Position numbers and translations under genes: made by a program | Origin: Rhinopithecus roxellana | Lineage: Eukaryota; Chordata; Mammalia; Primates; Cercopithecidae | NCBI RefSeq assembly: GCF_007565055.1 | Contig: NC_044567.1 | Location: 47,323,260 to 47,387,259 of the forward strand | Reading direction: 5' to 3' | Length of the DNA: 64,000 bases | In this document: piece by piece, positions 22,840 to 34,075 of the stretch | Layout: the number at the start of each line of letters is the position of its first letter | Numbering within the stretch: the stretch's first letter is position 1 | Notes under the pieces: model-generated | Databases searched by the model: none | What the model saw: the letters and a program-made list of their open reading frames with translations, nothing else | What the model was told of the DNA's origin: nothing

Positions 22840-23214
22840 GTGAGACCTCAGAGGGAAGCTGGGGCCCCTGGGGGCCTCGGGAACAGTCCGGTGTCACTGG
22901 GGGGTGAATGACCTTCAGATGGGTACTCTTGAATCATGAGTCTGGGGGTGGGAGTGGAAGAGGCTCAGTAACCCCCAACAGCAGGGCGGGGGCCGCAAAC
23001 CTTTAGGCCTGAGGCACCCAGTAGACAGAATCCTCCCTGCAACCTACGGCCCATGCGCGCGCTGAGCTCAGCCACTCAGCTTCCTCTGCCACCTCGGCAA
23101 GCAACTGCCTGTCTCTGGACCTGTTTCCCAGATGTCATGGGATTGAAGAATTTTCCTGCTCCCCCTTTCCCGTGCACAAAGTGGAGGCCGAGAGTCTAAA
23201 GCCAGGCCACCTGG

Positions 23215-23503
23215 GCCGGGCGCAGTGGCTCACGCCTGTTAATCCCAGCCCTTTGGGATGCTGAGGCTGGCGAGGACCACGGGGTCAGGAAATCGACACC
23301 ATCCTGGCCAACATGGTGAAACCCCGTCTCTACTGAAAATACATAACATTAGCCGGGCATGGTGGTGCGTGCCTGTAGTCCCAGCTACTTGGGAGGTTGA
23401 GGCAGGAGAATCACTTGAACCTGGGAGGCGGAGCTTGCAGTGAGCCGATATCGCACCACTGCAGTCCAGCCTGGGCTACAGCGCGAGGCTCCGTCAAAAA
23501 AAA
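23215..23503 (+). mobile_element. Alu
   Basis: Dimer with small changes (cctgttaatcccagcccttt). Confidence 0.91.
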
Positions 23504-24195
23504 GACTGCACTGGATGCCGGCCTCTGCCACATATTAGAGGGCTGGACATGAGCAAGTCCCTTAATCACTTCGTGCCTCCCTAAGAGGTAGGTATTGCTA
23601 TTATTATTTGTTAGTATTATTATTTTCATTTTAGAAAATGAGGGATAATAGCAATACCTACCTCTTAGGGTTGTTGGGAGGACTGAAGGTTCTAGAAGAG
23701 CAACCAGCCCTTCTATCTATCAGTGCACCTTATTATGGCCACTACTCTAGGATACTCTAAGCGTAGAGGCGCTACACCTTGCCCAAGGCTTCCATCTTGA
23801 GGAACCAAGATGATCCAAGATAGGGGGTAGCCAGGGGTTCCAGGATGCTCCTGACAAGCACGGCTTCACGACCGTCACAAACAGCCCACTAATCCACCTG
23901 GCACCTTCTTAGATCCTAACCTCTTTTGCATCCCTTCCCCCACACGTAATCGCCCTGCGAAATTATCAGGGTAGGAAACCAACTCCACCTTATAGACGAC
24001 GAGGCAGAAGGAAGCCCAGAGAGTGGAGTGTCTCCCACAGAGTGCCGCAGTCCGCGGGTGGCGGAGGAGGCCTGGAACCTGTGACTCCGGGGACAGCCCA
24101 CGCTTCCCGCCCCCCAGCCTTTGTGCACGTGCAGGGCTCTGACCAGCGGGCTCCCCACTGAGGCCATAACCCCACCCACAACTGGGGCCGTTCAG
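23504..24195. other. Distal DHRS7C intron 5
   Basis: Low-copy text; a MIR-like phrase is possible around 23940-24080 (attatcagggtaggaaacc, cagagagtggagtg). Ends at the exon-6 acceptor. Confidence 0.4.
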
Positions 24196-24440
24196 TCTTT
24201 TTCAGGAAGCTGACCTACGGCGTGCACCCCGTGGAGGTGGCGGAGGAGGTGATGCGCACCGTGCGGAGGAAGAAGCAAGAGGTGTTCATGGCCAACCCCA
24301 TTCCCAAGGCTGCCGTGTACGTCCGCACCTTCTTCCCGGAGTTCTTTTTCGCTGTGGTGGCCTGTGGGGTGAAGGAGAAGCTCAATGTCCCAGAGGAGGG
24401 GCAACTGCAGCAGGCCAAATGGGCCTCCCCTTGGAAATAA
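24196..24440 (+). CDS. DHRS7C: DHRS7C terminal coding exon 6, with a 12-codon C-terminal extension
   Basis: The acceptor ccgttcag is used, not the second AG at 24204-24205, because only it restores the FFFRKLTYGV reading. The exon encodes residues 244-324. The tail has a basic stretch (RTVRRKKQE) and a hydrophobic C-terminal segment (FFPEFFFAVVACGV). After VPEEG, where the human protein ends in my recollection, codon 313 is CAA and the frame runs on for QLQQAKWASPWK to TAA at 24438-24440. A single C/T difference at 24399 would separate a stop from this Gln. The TAA is part of AATAAA. Confidence 0.93.
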
Positions 24441-24441
24441 A
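24436..24441 (+). terminator. DHRS7C: DHRS7C poly(A) signal overlapping the stop codon
   Basis: AATAAA contains the TAA stop at 24438-24440. A G/T-rich stretch (ggtttttctggcaggtgctgg and following) lies within 10-35 nt downstream, as expected for a cleavage site. If cleavage occurs 10-25 nt after the hexamer, the 3'UTR of this allele would be only about 15-25 nt. Confidence 0.75.
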
Positions 24442-25281
24442 GGTTTTTCTGGCAGGTGCTGGCTCTTCTGTCCTGTGCTCCGCACTGGGGGCCCTTGCAG
24501 CCCCACCCCTCATCTGTGTGGGGTCTCCCCTTGACAGTGAGGATGGCCTGGAGCCAGCCCAGAAGCTACAGAGCCTGGGGTTCTCCGCATTCCCAGGGCA
24601 CACTTCCAGAAGCTTCCCTGCTCTGTAGGGTGACGACTCATCAGGAAACACGAGCTGCAATGCCTCTAACCCGGACATACACACACTCACATTGTATGTG
24701 TATGTGCTCAGGAACTCAGTCTGAAAACCACCTCCACTGTATAGAAGGCTGATCTGGCCACTTCACCTCCACCCACGAGAACAGGACTTGAGGACCCTTT
24801 AGAACAGTGCTGCGAGGATGGAAATATTCTATAATCTGCGTTGTCCACCATGGCAGCACTGGCCACATGTGGCTGCTGGGCACTCGAAACGTGGCCCTCT
24901 GTCTCTGAGACACTGAATTTGTAATGCTATTTAATTATAATTAATTTAAGCTTAAATAGCCACGTGTGGCTAGCAGCTCTAGAGTTAGGAGTGTGTGAGA
25001 ATCAGCCCCTTCCAGACTGATTTCATTGGCCTCAGACCCCTCCCAACCCCATCCCCAGCTCTCACCTGCACCCCCGCCCCCACCATCCCCACCCACGCAG
25101 CTAAGCTGGAATTTTAGCTTCCACATTGCTTTTAACAAATGCTGAGAACCTCTGCCCAGGTACCCACCTTATTTCAGCATTTCCTTCAATTCTCAAAGCA
25201 AAAAGCATTTAAAACGCCATGCTCTCCTTGGAGGCGGGCACTTCGTGTAGTCCCCTTTTTCTTACACAAAACAGTAAATGA
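24442..25281. other. DHRS7C 3' flank with possible DNA-transposon remnant
   Basis: About 24820-24985 has paired motifs (ggccacatgtggctgctggg and agccacgtgtggctagcagc) around an A/T-rich centre, as seen in small hAT-type MER elements. The rest is unclassified. Confidence 0.4.
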
Positions 25282-25588
25282 GGCCAGGTGCGGTGGCTCA
25301 CGCCTGTAATCCCAGCACTTTGGGAGGCCAAGGTGAGCGGATCACCTGAGGTCAGGAGTTCGAGACCAGCCTGGCCAGCATAGGGAAACCCCGTCTCTAC
25401 TAAAAATACAAAAATTCCCCGAATGTAGTGGCACGCACCTATAATCCCAGCTACTCAGGAGGCTGAGGCAGGAGAATCTCTTGAACCCAGGAGGTAGAGG
25501 TTGCAGTGAGCCGAGATCACACCACTGCACTCCAGCCTGGGCGACTGAGCGAGACTCTGTCTCAAAAAAAGAAAAAAACAAATGAAAA
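25282..25588 (+). mobile_element. Alu (S type)
   Basis: Full dimer; aacagtaaatga / accagtaaatga flank it. Confidence 0.92.
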
Positions 25589-27266
25589 CCAGTAAATGAA
25601 TCTTGGGCACTCAGAAAGCATAGGGTACTTTTTTGCACTAATATTGTAACGACTCGAGCTTTTCTAATATTTGTAGATGAAAGAGGGCAAAAATTTCTTC
25701 CCTGAACCTAAATCATTTACAAAACGACATATATAGGGTACACATATGCACATCTGTAAATCCTGATTTAGAAAACAAAATGCCCAGGATCACTGATCAC
25801 CTGGAGCCCAGCCTACCCCAGGACCAGGCTGCTGGTCCCGTCCTGCGACCGTGGAGGCACGATGTCAGGTCAGAACTTAGGGGGTCACCAAAGCAGGCAG
25901 GCACAGCAGGCCTGGAGCCTGCAAGGGAACTGTCTTTTGAGAGGTTGTTGTTAGTGGGTGGAGGGTATATTGGGGTGCTCAGAACGAAGCCAATAGAGGG
26001 TGGGTAGGGGTTGCAACCAAAAGGGGAGAGGCCTGAAACTTAACTGGTGACCAGAGAGTAGGGATCCAGCTTTGGGACCGGAGCAGCTGGAGCCAGGGTC
26101 ACAGCAGCCAATCCTGGGACACACCAAGGGTGATATGCCAGCAGAGCGTGGCCACGACCCAGATCCAGGCTGTAGGGCCCTTACCTGTTCCCTTTAGGGC
26201 TCTGCCTGGTCACAGGTGAGTTCCAGGCCGAGAACACCCCAAAGGGATGGAGGGGGAGCAGGAAGGGATTGTGTCTGGAATCGTCCACACTGGCACTGAA
26301 AGCCACATTCTGGGAGAGTGAGGACTCTGAGGCAGGGTGACAGCAGACACCTGGGATTCCCCGAAAGAAGCCACGTGGAGCAACGGACCACAAAGGACTC
26401 TCCGGTTTAAGTGGCTCTGCTCCACTGATCCCCAGCCAACTGGCAGAGGGAGGTCAGAGACTTGCGGGTGGACCTGGCCAGTCTACCTGGTGGGCAGCCT
26501 AAGCGCCCTGCAGTTAAATGTCCTGTCCATGGGCTTTGGCCTCCCTCTGGCTAAATGCTCCCTGGTGATTTCAGATGTCCCTGCGCCCACTCAGGCCCTG
26601 ATGCGCTCTCAGGATGGGGTAGCTCACTGGCCTATGAATGAAAATCCACAATCCTTATCTTGAAACATAGTGGGGGGGTAAAAAAAAAAATAATTAATTG
26701 ATTAATTAATTAAATGCCATGCAATATGACAAATAGCCACCAGGTGGCACTGTGTCTCCAAACCAATTTTACAGCTTCATCTCTCCAGGAAACCCTTCCG
26801 CACAGCAGCAGTAACCCACCTAATTACATTCACAATTTCCAATGGGCCTCCCCTTGCAAGATTCCATTAGGTCTTTGCATCAGCCTTAATTCATCGGAAG
26901 GGCTGACAGACCCATTTCACAATGAAACAACTGAAGGTGATTATGTTCTATGAGACACAGCTGCTCTGGGCAGAACAAGGGCAGTTAGCTCCTGGGACCC
27001 AGGAGGAGTGGAATCCAGGCTCCAGTAACCGCCCCAGACCTTAAAGGGACTGCGCCAAGACACTGCAAGGGGTGAAGCAGTCCTCACACTCCACATAGAG
27101 AGAAACACAGGTGGTTTTCTCCTCCCACCCCCAACCACCCATATCTACAAAATGCTCAACATTAGAAAATGTGGGTAACCTAAAGAAGCAGAGAGACAAA
27201 GCAATCAGCTGCCCTGACAGCCACTGTTCACAGCTGGGCTCTTCTCTGGGGAGACCACACACAATC
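25589..27266. other. Longest low-copy intergenic block near DHRS7C
   Basis: No Alu in 1.7 kb. A TTAATTAA-rich tract lies at 26683-26713. Open frames have no homology I recognise. Confidence 0.4.
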
Positions 27267-27554
27267 TTTTTTTTTTTTTTTTTGGCCGCAGTGCAATGGC
27301 GAGATCTCGGCTCACCGCAACCTCTGCCTCCCGGGTTCAAGGGATTCTCCTGCCTCAGCCTCGTGAGTAGCTGAGATTACAGGCACACGCCACCACGCCT
27401 GGCTAATTTTTATTTTTTATTTTTTATTTTTTAGTAGAGACGGGGGCTGCTCCATGTTGGTCAGGCTAGTCTCGAACTCCCAACCTCAGGTGATCTGCCC
27501 GCCTCAGCCTCCCAAAGTGCTGGGATTACAGGCATGAGCCACCGCACCTGGCCT
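27267..27554 (-). mobile_element. Alu lacking its first ~35 bp after the T-run
   Basis: Poly(T) runs directly into ggccgcagtgcaatggcg. Ends caccgcacctggcc, immediately next to the following Alu. Confidence 0.9.
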
Positions 27555-27860
27555 TTTTTTTTTTTTTTTTTTTTTTAAGACAGAGTTTGGCTCTTGTTGC
27601 CCGGGCTGGAGTGCAGTGGTGTGATCTAGGCTCACTGCAACCTCCGTTTCCTGGGTTGAAGTGATTATCCTGCCTCAGCCTCCCAAGTAGCTGGGATTAC
27701 AGGTGCCTGCAGCAACACCCATTTAATTTTTTGTATTTAGTTGAGACAGAGTTTCACCATGTTGACCAGGCTGGTCTTGAACTCCTGGCCTTGGGTGATC
27801 AACTCCCGCCTTGGCCTCCCAAAGTGCTGGGATTACAGGCGTGAACCACTGCCCCTGGCC
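27555..27860 (-). mobile_element. Alu, back-to-back with the previous one
   Basis: Poly(T) head of 23, then aagacagagtttggctc to cactgcccctggcc. Confidence 0.91.
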
Positions 27861-28311
27861 CAAGACCAGAATCTTTACAGAGAGCACACTTCTTGGAGCC
27901 TCAGGGGCCACCCTAGGTGTGGCTGCAAGAAGACCACACAGATGAAGACACACAGCTGGGCATAGCCACAACCAGCGCCTGGAACCGTCTGTGCCCCTCC
28001 GGATGCTGTGAGCACTCCATCTCAGTGCTGGCACTTGTGGCCGCTGCAATCGGTGCCCTTGTCTGTTGGCTACTGACCGGGCTCAGCCACTGGGGCCTGG
28101 CTGGCAGGGAGAGACTGAGGCTGCAGTGGCAACCTGCCACTGAACCGCTGGTTACCCTCAGGAGCCACTCCTGCCCTTTGCCCCTTGGGGCCTAGGGGCA
28201 TTCATGGGTCTGGCTGCTGCTGGCCCTGGGTGCTTCTTTGTCCTTTGTTGGAATCCCTTAATCCTGACAAAATCTTTGCGATGCCCCTTCATTAAATGAT
28301 CCTTAATCACC
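27861..28311. other. Unclassified intergenic sequence
   Basis: G/C-rich low-copy text without a supported gene. Confidence 0.35.
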
Positions 28312-28397
28312 TCGTGTTATAGGATGAATTCTGTCTCTCTTATAAAAAAAATATGATTTTCTAACCTCCAGTACCTTAGAATGTGACCTTATCTTTG
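28312..28397 (+). repeat. Fragment of the MaLR-like LTR
   Basis: ggatgaattctgtctctc, tttctaacctccagtacc and ttagaatgtgaccttatc match the 5' part of the copy at 37155. Confidence 0.5.
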
Positions 28398-28645
28398 TGA
28401 GGCTGAGGCGGATGGATCACCTGAGGTCAAGAGTTCGAGACCAGCCTAGCCAACATGGTGAAACCCCATCTCTAAAAAAATTAGTAGAGCGTGGTGGAGG
28501 GCGGCTGTAATCCCAGCTACTCAAGAGGCTGAGGCATGAGAATTGCTTGAACCTGGGAAGCAGAGGTTGCAGTGAGCCAAGGTCGCACCACTGCACTCCA
28601 GCCTAGTGACAGAGCAAGACTCTGCCTCAAAAAAAAAAAAAAAAA
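28398..28645 (+). mobile_element. 5'-truncated Alu
   Basis: Starts tgaggctgaggcggatgg; ends in an A-run of 17. Confidence 0.9.
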
Positions 28646-29560
28646 GAAAGTTGGTGTTCCTTAAGTTTAGTAGTCGTTTCATAAGTAATCTTTTATTATT
28701 CTTTAAACCATTTGCATGCATGATTTACACTTTCATATTTATGACATATTTATAATTTCCTAGGGTCTCCATCAGGTCTGCCTCATCCTATGTATCTTCA
28801 GTAAGGACATGCTCATTTTAGATAATGATATACTTCAAGGGGTTACCTAAGGAATAACCTGGGGTGTGCTTAAATATCCTCCACCTTTGATCTGTCTACA
28901 ATGTAGACCCTGTAGTCATGCCAGACCAGCTACGTGTACTTGTTCAACTGAGAATGTTCCAAATGCTTTGAAAGAAAGCTGTTCAAAAACTTGATCTGGC
29001 TAAAAAAATTTGCACTAATCTCTAGCCACTGAAAGAGCCATGCCTCCCTACAGGCTCTAGAACCTTCTTTCAGATCAGCCACAAAATTTCACCCTTCCTC
29101 CCTTCAAAGTCAGCTCTTCCCCCACCAGTTCTATCTACTAAGTCCTTCCTGCTTCTCTGAACTCCCCAGAGACTCAACATGTTCCGGGAAATTTAAACTG
29201 AAGGCCAGTAAGGCAAAATCTAGCCACTTGTGTATCACATCCTAAGTGCACACGGACTGTTTTAAGGGCTTGATCTGTACTTGGAGGAAAATGCCGAAAG
29301 GGCAAGTTAAGGCTGGGAGGAGTGAACAGTGGAACTTGGCAAAGTGCTGTGTGAAATGGGAAGTGAAGGGCAGGGTGGTCTGTGCCGACGTCCCCACTGG
29401 CTTCTTCTCGGTCAGAACTCCTGCCGCCATGCTTCCACAACACCCCAGAATGACACACTCAACTCTCCTTGACCCCTTCCATGAAGGTACAAAAACTGTC
29501 CACCTAGGAAAATTATGCCTTTCCATTTCTCTGCTGTATACAATAGGACTCTCTCTCTCT
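28646..29560. other. Unclassified intergenic sequence
   Basis: No repeat or gene recognised. Confidence 0.35.
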
Positions 29561-29561
29561 C

Positions 29562-29892
29562 TCCATATATATATATATGTGTCTGTGTGTATGTGTATAT
29601 ATATTTATTTAATAAAGAAATACATATAAAATATATGATATAGATATATATCTATATATGTATTTAATATTATTTTATGTTAAATAAATATATGTAAATA
29701 TATAATATAAATATATATTATTTATATAACATATAACTATGTTATTATATAATATATAAGCATATTTATATATTTCTGTATATGTTTGATTAATATTAAG
29801 TATATATTAATATTAAATATAATATATATTAAGTTATATTAAGTATATATAAATGTGTGTATATATAAATAAATAAAGATAGATAGATATAT
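29562..29892. repeat. TA-rich low-complexity tract
   Basis: About 330 bp of TATATA/TTTAATATTA text with many short self-complementary stretches. Confidence 0.9.
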
Positions 29893-30285
29893 TTGATTAC
29901 TTCAAAACTTTTAGATCACATCTTGCCAAAGTCTTCCAGGATCCCTAGGCTCTGCTTCCACATCTTAGTGCTTCTGCAGATGTGTGCTCACCCGCCAGAA
30001 AGCCAGGGTCCCAGTTGTCTTCCTCCAGACCTCAGGGTAGGTGCTCCCCAAAGGAGACCTGACTCCTCTCACGTCCAGCTCTGCAACTCATGGTACGTAC
30101 TCTGCAGCTTCCTGAGAGCATTCAGGTTCCCTCCTCGTTGACTAACTTTCCAGCATCCATAGAGGCAACTGAGGACACCGAGGGGCCTTCCTCCCAGCTC
30201 GGGAAAAATGAGGAGGAGTAAATAACAGACATCACATCGGGGGGAAAATGCCCTCTTTGGTATGTTTTTAAATGGAGCTATTTCT

Positions 30286-30391
30286 TTTTGTTGTTGTTGT
30301 TGAGACGGAGTCTCGCTCTGTCGCCCAGGCTGTAGTGCAGTGGCCGGATCTCAGCTCACTGCAAGCTCCGCCTCCCGGGTTCACGCCATTC
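30286..30391 (-). mobile_element. Short 5'-truncated AluY with 16-bp target-site duplication
   Basis: Only the last ~90 bp of an AluY (ccggatctcagctcactg, gcaagctccgcctcccgg) remain. aaatgga(g/c)ctatttct flanks at 30270-30285 and 30392-30407. Confidence 0.92.
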
Positions 30392-30407
30392 AAATGGACC
30401 TATTTCT

Positions 30408-30860
30408 TATATACCATAAAGCGCACAAACCGTACATATACAGCTCAGTGGAATTGTCCATGTGTATGCACCCATGTAATCACCATGCAGATCAAATGAT
30501 GGAACTTTCTGTCACCTCTGAATGTTTCCTCATACCTAGTCAACCTCTACCCTCAGAAATAACCACCAGTTTGACATCAACCACCCATAGGTCATTTTTA
30601 GCTGTTCTTGAATTTTGCATAAGTGGAATCATAGAGTATACGCTTTTTTTGTGCTTTGCTTTCGTCACACGATTTCTACCTGAGTCATTCAGGTTGTATC
30701 AGTGGTTTGTATTTTTTTGTTTTTTGTTTTTCTGAGAGGTATTCCATGATACGAATATTTCACAACTCATTTACCCCTTCTAGGGATGTTTTCCATTGAC
30801 CTGTAGTTGTATTTATTCGTTGTGTCTTCTGCTGTGTCCGTTCTGCTGTTAAAAACTATC
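30408..30860 (-). mobile_element. Old L1 3' fragment, antisense
   Basis: Reads as complement of L1: gcataagtggaatcatagag, tacctgagtcattcaggttg, ggtattccatgatacgaat, gacctgtagttgtatttattc. Confidence 0.65.
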
Positions 30861-30873
30861 TCCTCAGTTCCTT

Positions 30874-31183
30874 AATTTTTTTTTTTTTTTTTTTTTTTTT
30901 TTGAGATGGGGTCTTACTCTGTCAACCAGGCTGGAATGCAATGGAGCAATCTCGGCTCACTGCAACCTCTGCCTCCTAGGTTTAAGCAATTCTCCTGCCT
31001 CAGCCTCCTGAGTAGCTGGGATTACAGGCACGTGCAGCCATGCCCAGCTAATTTTTGTATTTTTAGTAGAGACAGGGTTTCACCATGTTGGCCAGGCTGG
31101 TCTCGAACTCCTGACCGCGTGGTCTGCCCACCTCAGCCTCCCAAAGTGCTGGGATTACAGGTGTGAGCCACCGCCCCCAGCTC
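30874..31183 (-). mobile_element. AluS
   Basis: T-run of 29, full dimer ending caccgcccccagc. Confidence 0.92.
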
Positions 31184-31187
31184 CTTA

Positions 31188-31482
31188 ATTTTTTTTTTAA
31201 TACAGAGTCTGGCTCTGCTGCCCAGGCTGGCGGGCAGTGGCACGATCACAGCTCACTGCAGCTTAGACCTCCCAGGCTCAAGCAAACCTCCTGCCTCAGC
31301 CTCCCAAGTAGCTGGGACTACAGGCATACACCACCACACCTGGCTAATTGTTTTTTATTATTTGTAGAGACACCATCTCCCTATGTTGCCCAGCCTGGTC
31401 TTGAATTTCTATGCTCAAGTAATCCTCCTGCCTTGGCTTCCCAAAGTGTTGGGATCACAGGCATGAGCCACCACACTTAACC
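31188..31482 (-). mobile_element. AluJ-like
   Basis: Diverged dimer (tacagagtctggctctgctg ... ccaccacacttaacc). Confidence 0.88.
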
Positions 31483-31508
31483 TGAGTTCTTAATTTCTGA
31501 CACTGCAT

Positions 31509-31802
31509 TTTTTTTTTTTTTAGATGGAGTCTCGCTCTGTTGCCCAGGCTGGAGCACAGTGGCATGATCTTGGCTCACTGCAAGCTCCGGCTCCTGGGTT
31601 CACACCATTCTCCTGTCTCAGCCTTCCGAGTAGCTGGGACTACAGGTGCCCGCCACCACGCCCGGCTAATTTTTTTTGTATTTTTAGTAGAGACGGGGTT
31701 TCACTGTGTTAACCAGGATGGTCTCGATCTCCTGACCTCGTAATCCGCCCGCCTTGGCCTCCCAAAGTGCTGGGATTACAGAGGTGAGCCACCGCGCCTG
31801 GC
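31509..31802 (-). mobile_element. AluY/S with target-site duplication
   Basis: tctgacactgcatttt flanks both ends. The array 30874-31802 is three consecutive minus-strand Alus inside an old L1. Confidence 0.92.
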
Positions 31803-32095
31803 CTCTGACACTGCATTTTAATTTCATTTTTAGAATTCCCATTGGCTATCTTTATTTTTTTATTTTTTATTTTTTATTTTTTGAGATTCGAGTTCTCTGG
31901 TAAACTTCTCCACTCTTTCATCTGTTTTCCTGAATTAATTCAAGTTATTTTAAAGTCCTTGTCTGCTTATCCTAATATCTTATTGAAAACTACATTGTAT
32001 ATGTTCTTCGTTATACAAAAGTTTCACTGTAGCATCCAGCTCAAAGCAGAAGAGTTCGAACATGAAACTGCTGAGTTTCTCCGTTTAGAAGTTCT
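31803..32095 (-). mobile_element. Probable L1M fragment, antisense
   Basis: tcatttttagaattcccatt, caagttattttaaagtcc and ttgtctgcttatcctaatat look like L1 complement. It includes a (TTTTTA)n stretch. Confidence 0.5.
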
Positions 32096-32098
32096 AAC

Positions 32099-32410
32099 GG
32101 CCGGGCGCGGTGGCTCAAGCCTGTAATCCCAGCACTTTGGGAGGCCGAGACGGGCGGATCACGAGGTCAGGAGATCGAGACCATCCTGGCTAACACGGTG
32201 AAACCCCGTCTCTACTAAAAAAAAACCAAAAAATTAGCCGGGCGAGATGGCGGGCGCCTGTAGTCCCAGCTACTCGGGAGGCTGAGGCGAGAGAATGGCG
32301 TAAACCCAGGAGGCGGAGCTTGCAGTGAGCTGAGATCCGGCCACTGCACTCCAGCCTGGGCGACAGAGCGAGACTCCGTCTCAAAAAAAAAAAATAAAAA
32401 TAAAAATAAA
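32099..32410 (+). mobile_element. AluY, Old World monkey type
   Basis: ggctcaagcctg, gggcgagatggcgggcgcc and gatccggccactg; gttctaac on both sides. Confidence 0.93.
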
Positions 32411-32601
32411 AAAGTTCTAACAAATCACTCTGGTTGCTTCACAAATTTATCAAGGGGTTCTTTCAAAGACTAAATGAGCCATCATTTCCTTAAATAAGCC
32501 AGTACTTATTAGGGTGATGTGGTTGCCATGTTGTGCTTGAGAACATTCTGACTGGGGGCATTTCAGGGCTCCCATGAGGATGTTCAAAAATGATATAGGT
32601 G

Positions 32602-32877
32602 GGCCTAGCACGGTGGCTCACGCCTGTCATCCCAGCACTTTGGGAAGCCAAGGCGGGTGGATCACCTGAGGTCAGGAGTTTGAGACCATCCTGGCCAACA
32701 TGATGAAACCCCGTCTCTACTAAAAATACAAAAATTAGCCGAGCGTGATGCTACTCAGGAGGCTGAGGCAGGAGAATCGCTTGAACCCGGGAGGCAGAGG
32801 TAAGATTGTGCCATTGCACTCCAGCCTGGGTGACAAGAGCGAAACTCCGTCTCAAAAAAAAAAAAAAAAAAAAAAAA
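32602..32877 (+). mobile_element. Alu with internal deletion
   Basis: The segment between gccgagcgtgatg and ctactcaggagg lacks about 25 bp, and gcagaggtaag lacks the usual ttgcagtgagccgag. Confidence 0.9.
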
Positions 32878-33545
32878 GAAATGAGTGATAGTTTTGCTAC
32901 AATGAGTCATAAAATAGCAAAGTCAAAATATTCCATTCCAAAATATGCCTGTATCTCTACTCCCAACGCCAATTCTTTACCCAAAGCTTTAGAACTTCAG
33001 ATTCTCTGTCCGTTTCGCAAGTGCTTCTCATTTTCTACCTGGTTCAAATCTTTCATTTTGCTTTGGGTATGACCCACTTATCTTGGTTTTCTAAAATAGA
33101 AAAAGATGTTAATTAAGTTATAAGATAGAAATATTCCTGAAATACAATTTTTATCATAGCCTGAGGTATTCAACAGCTTCTTGCTCTTCATCCTGGCATC
33201 CACAGACTTCTCTTTCAGATGTGTGTTTAATCTAACATCCTGCACAAACCTGATGCTCCAACTAACCTGGCTTCTTCCTGACCCTTCCTATATGACTGAG
33301 ACATTCCTAATTTCATGCAGTTGTTTACACCGTCACAATACACCCTCTACCCTCAATCGGGAATCCTTCCTCTACCTGTCTCCCATAAATCTCATTGTCT
33401 ATGGGTTCCTGAAGGATACAAACAATTTCTCACTTATCTCTGAAATTCCAGCAAGTAATATCGTGGTCGGTACACAGTGAGCACTCTAAATGCAAAATCC
33501 GTACGACTATTTGGGGATGTATATACATCAACTTTGTCTTATTCT
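32878..33545. other. Unclassified intergenic sequence
   Basis: No repeat recognised; the longest plus-strand frame (33181-33480) has no known homology. Confidence 0.35.
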
Positions 33546-33696
33546 TTTTGTTGTTTTGTTTTGTCCCCCAGGCTGGAGTGCAATGGCGCGATCTCAGCTC
33601 ACTGCAACCTCTGCTTCCCGGGTTCAAGGAATTCTCCTGCCTCAGCCTCCCAAGTAGCTGGGATTACAGGCATGTGCCATCACGCCCAACTAATTT
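33546..33696 (-). mobile_element. Alu, left by insertion of the next Alu
   Basis: Runs from a T/G-rich head to cacgcccaactaa, where poly(T) of the next element begins. Its distal half is not found. Confidence 0.85.
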
Positions 33697-33917
33697 TTTT
33701 TTTTTTTTTTTGAGAGGGAGTCTCGCTCCGTCGCCCAGGCTGGAGTGCAGTGGCGCAATCTCGGCTCACTGCAAGCTCTACCTCCCGGATTCACGCCATT
33801 CTCCTGCCTCAGCCTCCCGAGTAGCTGGGACTACAGGCGCCCGCCACTACGCCCCGCTAATTTTTTGTATTTTTTTAAGTAGAGAAGGGGTTTCATCATG
33901 AGCCACCGCGCCCGGCT
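33697..33917 (-). mobile_element. AluY with a large internal deletion
   Basis: After agtagagaaggggtttcatc it jumps to atgagccaccgcgcccggc, losing about 85 bp. Confidence 0.88.
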
Positions 33918-33974
33918 GCTTTTTCTGTTAAAAAGACTTCCCACTGCACTCCAAGAAGAGTGGAGTGCACTCTT

Positions 33975-34075
33975 TGCCACTGCACTCCAACCCGGGCGAC
34001 AGAGCGAGACTCCGTCTCAAAAAAAAAAAAATAAAAAAATAAAAAAAAAATAATAATAATAATTTAAAATAAAAA
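33975..34075 (+). mobile_element. Alu 3' tail only
   Basis: ttgccactgcactccaaccc to the A-rich (AAT)n tail; about 50 bp of body. Confidence 0.8.

Larger units (their letters stand above)
4387..24440 (+). other. DHRS7C: DHRS7C gene, coding span (six coding exons)
   Basis: DHRS7C (SRP-35, an SDR32C-type short-chain dehydrogenase/reductase) is known as a sarcoplasmic-reticulum membrane protein of skeletal and heart muscle, reported to oxidise all-trans retinol with NAD. Six exons join in frame (157+113+211+93+156+245 nt) to 324 codons plus stop. Introns are about 9.4, 1.5, 2.6, 4.3 and 1.4 kb, all GT-AG. The joined protein shows a hydrophobic N-terminal anchor (residues 5-24), a cofactor-loop variant TDAISGLGK (44-52), NNAS (126-129), N151, and the active-site YAASK (192-196). 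Two SDR hallmarks are altered: the first Gly of TGxxxGxG is Asp45, and the position of the catalytic Ser, 13 residues before the Tyr, is Asn179. From memory the human protein ends at VPEEG (about residue 312); here 12 more codons follow. Identification rests on near-complete recall of the human sequence. Confidence 0.96.

Noticed and set aside
22254..22907. 217-codon continuous frame in DHRS7C
   Set aside because: It contains exon 5 in frame but extends into intron on both sides past good splice sites; only 22684-22839 is coding.
24198..24206. Alternative exon 6 acceptor at the second AG (tctttttcag)
   Set aside because: It has the better pyrimidine tract, but skipping TCTTTTTCAG (10 nt) breaks the frame with exon 5.
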